The notes beneath the pieces are model-generated. The model did no database searches. It saw nothing but the letters and a program-made list of their open reading frames with translations, and had not been told where the DNA came from. This document shows positions 62,585 to 64,000 of a stretch of 64,000 bases of DNA, one piece after another (within the stretch, counting starts at the first letter, position 1; the number at the start of each line of letters is the position of its first letter). The stretch comes from Lamellibrachia columna (taxonomy: Eukaryota > Annelida > Polychaeta > Sabellida > Siboglinidae). The DNA lies in contig OY759267.1 in assembly GCA_963662155.1 (NCBI GenBank), positions 38,798,278 through 38,862,277 on the forward strand. The letters are read 5' to 3'. A program made the position numbers and the translations under genes.

Positions 62585-63540
62585 AGAGGATAACTTCCCA
62601 ATTCGTCGTGAAGAAGTGGAGGCTGCAGTTAAATCCTTAAAGAAATCAGCTGGAGTTGACAACATACCAGCTGGATTAATACAAATAGGGGGAGAAGCTG
62701 TGACTAACATCCTCACAGCAATCTGCAATAAGATCTGACAGACAGGAGATTGGCCTACTCCATGGACCTAATCAATGGTCATCACACTTACAAAAAAGGC
62801 AACCTACAATTGTATCAAAACTACCGGACAATCAGCCTCATCAGCCACCTAAGTAAAGTCACGTTGAAGGTCATTCTTAACATACTCAAGCCGCCATCGC
62901 TGAAGAACAGGCCGGCTTTCGAGCAGGACACAGTACTACAGAGCAAATATTTTTAACCTGACAATCCTCTGTGAAAAGTACTTGCAACACCTAGAAGATC
63001 TCTTATTGACTTCAAGAAGGCATTTGACAGGGTATGGCATGCAGCCTTATGGGCAACCATGAGGAAATACAACATTGATATCATATTGATATTTGCAGAT
63101 GCTATCGATGGTTTAGCAGGGGATGAACAGGAGCTAGCTGACCTAGTGAGCCGCCTCGACAATACATCTGCATCCTACGGAATGGAAATTAGTGCTGAGA
63201 AAACTAAGCTAATGACCAACAACATCAATGGCATCAACAAGAAGATCACAGTGAATGGACAAAGATTAGAAACAGTGTCCAAGTTCAAGTACCTGGGTTC
63301 AGTTATCGCAGATGAGGGAGCCAAACCTGAGATCATTTCAAGGATTGCCCAGACAACAGCAGAAAGACAGAGGAAGAGGTGGGAGGACAACATCAAAAAG
63401 TGGACAGGCCTGGACTTCTCAGAGACACAGAGGGCGGCAGACGACAGGAAGAAGTGGAGACAGCTGGTTTCAAGGTCATCGGTGGTGCCCAACAACACTA
63501 CGGGTTACGGGATTGATGATGATGATGATGATATTGCAGA
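62585..63540 (+). pseudogene. RTE-type LINE ORF2 remnant with internal deletions and GAT-repeat tail
   Basis: Pieces in order: EEVEAAVKSLKKSAGVDNIPA, NYRTISLISHLSK, a FDRVWHAALWATMRKYNI fragment, DIILIFADAIDGLAGDEQEL, YGMEISAEKTKLMTNN, VSKFKYLGSVIADEGAKPEI, then a jump to RKRWEDNIKKWTGLDFSETQ and VVPNNTTGYG before (GAT)n at 63513-63530. YLGSVI, EISAEKTKLM and the trinucleotide tail are typical of RTE-like elements. The catalytic box reads FADAID instead of ADD, and the block between WATMRKYNI and DIILIF and the region before ERQRKRW are deleted. Confidence 0.88.
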
Positions 63541-63897
63541 CGTAAGTTTTTTATTGTTTGGTAATTATAAAGACCACCTATATCAAGCCCGTAGCGGGGG
63601 TGTTTCTTACAAAAAGCTAAACTCTAAGGGGTCCGTGAAAGTTGGCTAATTTAGACCCATTTTTTTAAACATAACACCTAAAATGAGATCATATTTGTAT
63701 GATTTAGTTAATGAATCGAGTGCCAAGCGACGCGTAAGCAATTTTTTTAATATATTATCTATCCCATCCAAGTCATATTTTCTGTCATGATTTGCAGGGG
63801 TCGGCGACATGCGGACTTCTTAAAACCAGTTCAAAGCATTCGAAGCTGTGCTCATGAATGTCGCGAAATGTTTGGTCTTGATTGACTGGACTACATG

Positions 63898-64000
63898 TTC
63901 GTGGCCGCGCTGCGTGTTTTATTTGTGGCCGTACTAAGTGTCTTGTTCGTGGCCACGCTGCGTGCTTTATTCGTGGCCGCGCTAAGTGTCTGCGTTGTGC
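63898..64000. repeat. Inverted partner of the 60375-60590 array, continues beyond the window
   Basis: Units of about 27-30 bp: TTCGTGGCCGCGCTGCGTG, TTTGTGGCCGTACTAAGTG, TTCGTGGCCACGCTGCGTG. They are the reverse complement of the array at 60.4 kb. Confidence 0.88.

Larger units (their letters stand above)
60600..62590. other. Region without supported genes; contains short repeats
   Basis: It holds a 47-bp direct repeat (61104 and 62325), a TAACCCCAT-rich stretch (61504-61566), a (TA)n tract (61991-62044) and (TTTA)n near 62108. The open frames at 61740-61991 on both strands have no recognisable domain. Confidence 0.5.

Overview
The window is animal nuclear DNA from an invertebrate. The evidence is spliced genes with GT-AG introns of 0.2-3 kb, long tandem-repeat arrays inside introns, several families of non-LTR retrotransposons, and terminal-inverted-repeat (TIR) elements. 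I cannot name the species. A lancelet or a lophotrochozoan would fit, but nothing here decides it.

Left part (1-25.4 kb, minus strand): two housekeeping-type genes lie head to tail. The 5' half of CPSF1 (mRNA 3'-end processing) starts at 7957 and leaves the window below 210. Upstream of it, 12814-25386 holds a complete ten-exon gene that joins in frame into 668 residues. It resembles the plant FG-GAP membrane protein At3g51050/NERD1, with a TM segment at each end and three DxDxDG loops. Between the two genes is a 2.2 kb Mutator-like element with a 9-bp target duplication. The introns hold minisatellites. Two of these arrays, one per gene, are tandem copies of the 3' end of an exon together with its 5' splice site.

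Middle (25.4-35 kb): a non-autonomous hAT-like element and a long (ACGC)n tract precede a complete six-exon gene on the minus strand (29216-34982, 454 residues). It encodes an acid-sphingomyelinase-like phosphodiesterase (SMPDL3 family) with all expected metal ligands and a C-terminus suited to a GPI anchor. Nearly all of its third intron is a CR1/L2-type LINE fragment expanded internally into two minisatellites. That intron appears to have a GC donor.

Right part (35-64 kb): mostly repeats. There are dispersed copies of the same LINE (35.4, 41.3-44.1, 45.4-46.5 kb), a diverged reverse transcriptase piece (46.9-47.5 kb), a PHD-finger LINE with a 2A-like motif (52.5-56.4 kb), two other LINE lineages (58.5-60.0 and 62.6-63.5 kb), a roughly 1 kb unit duplicated several times around the LINEs, and many microsatellites. 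One protein gene stands out: a GT11 alpha-1,2-fucosyltransferase at 50407-51504 (+), whose stem region is coded by a 12-bp repeat. The host genes are unrelated housekeeping or secretory genes and do not form a pathway. The most notable feature is how often repeats arise from, or sit directly on, splice sites.
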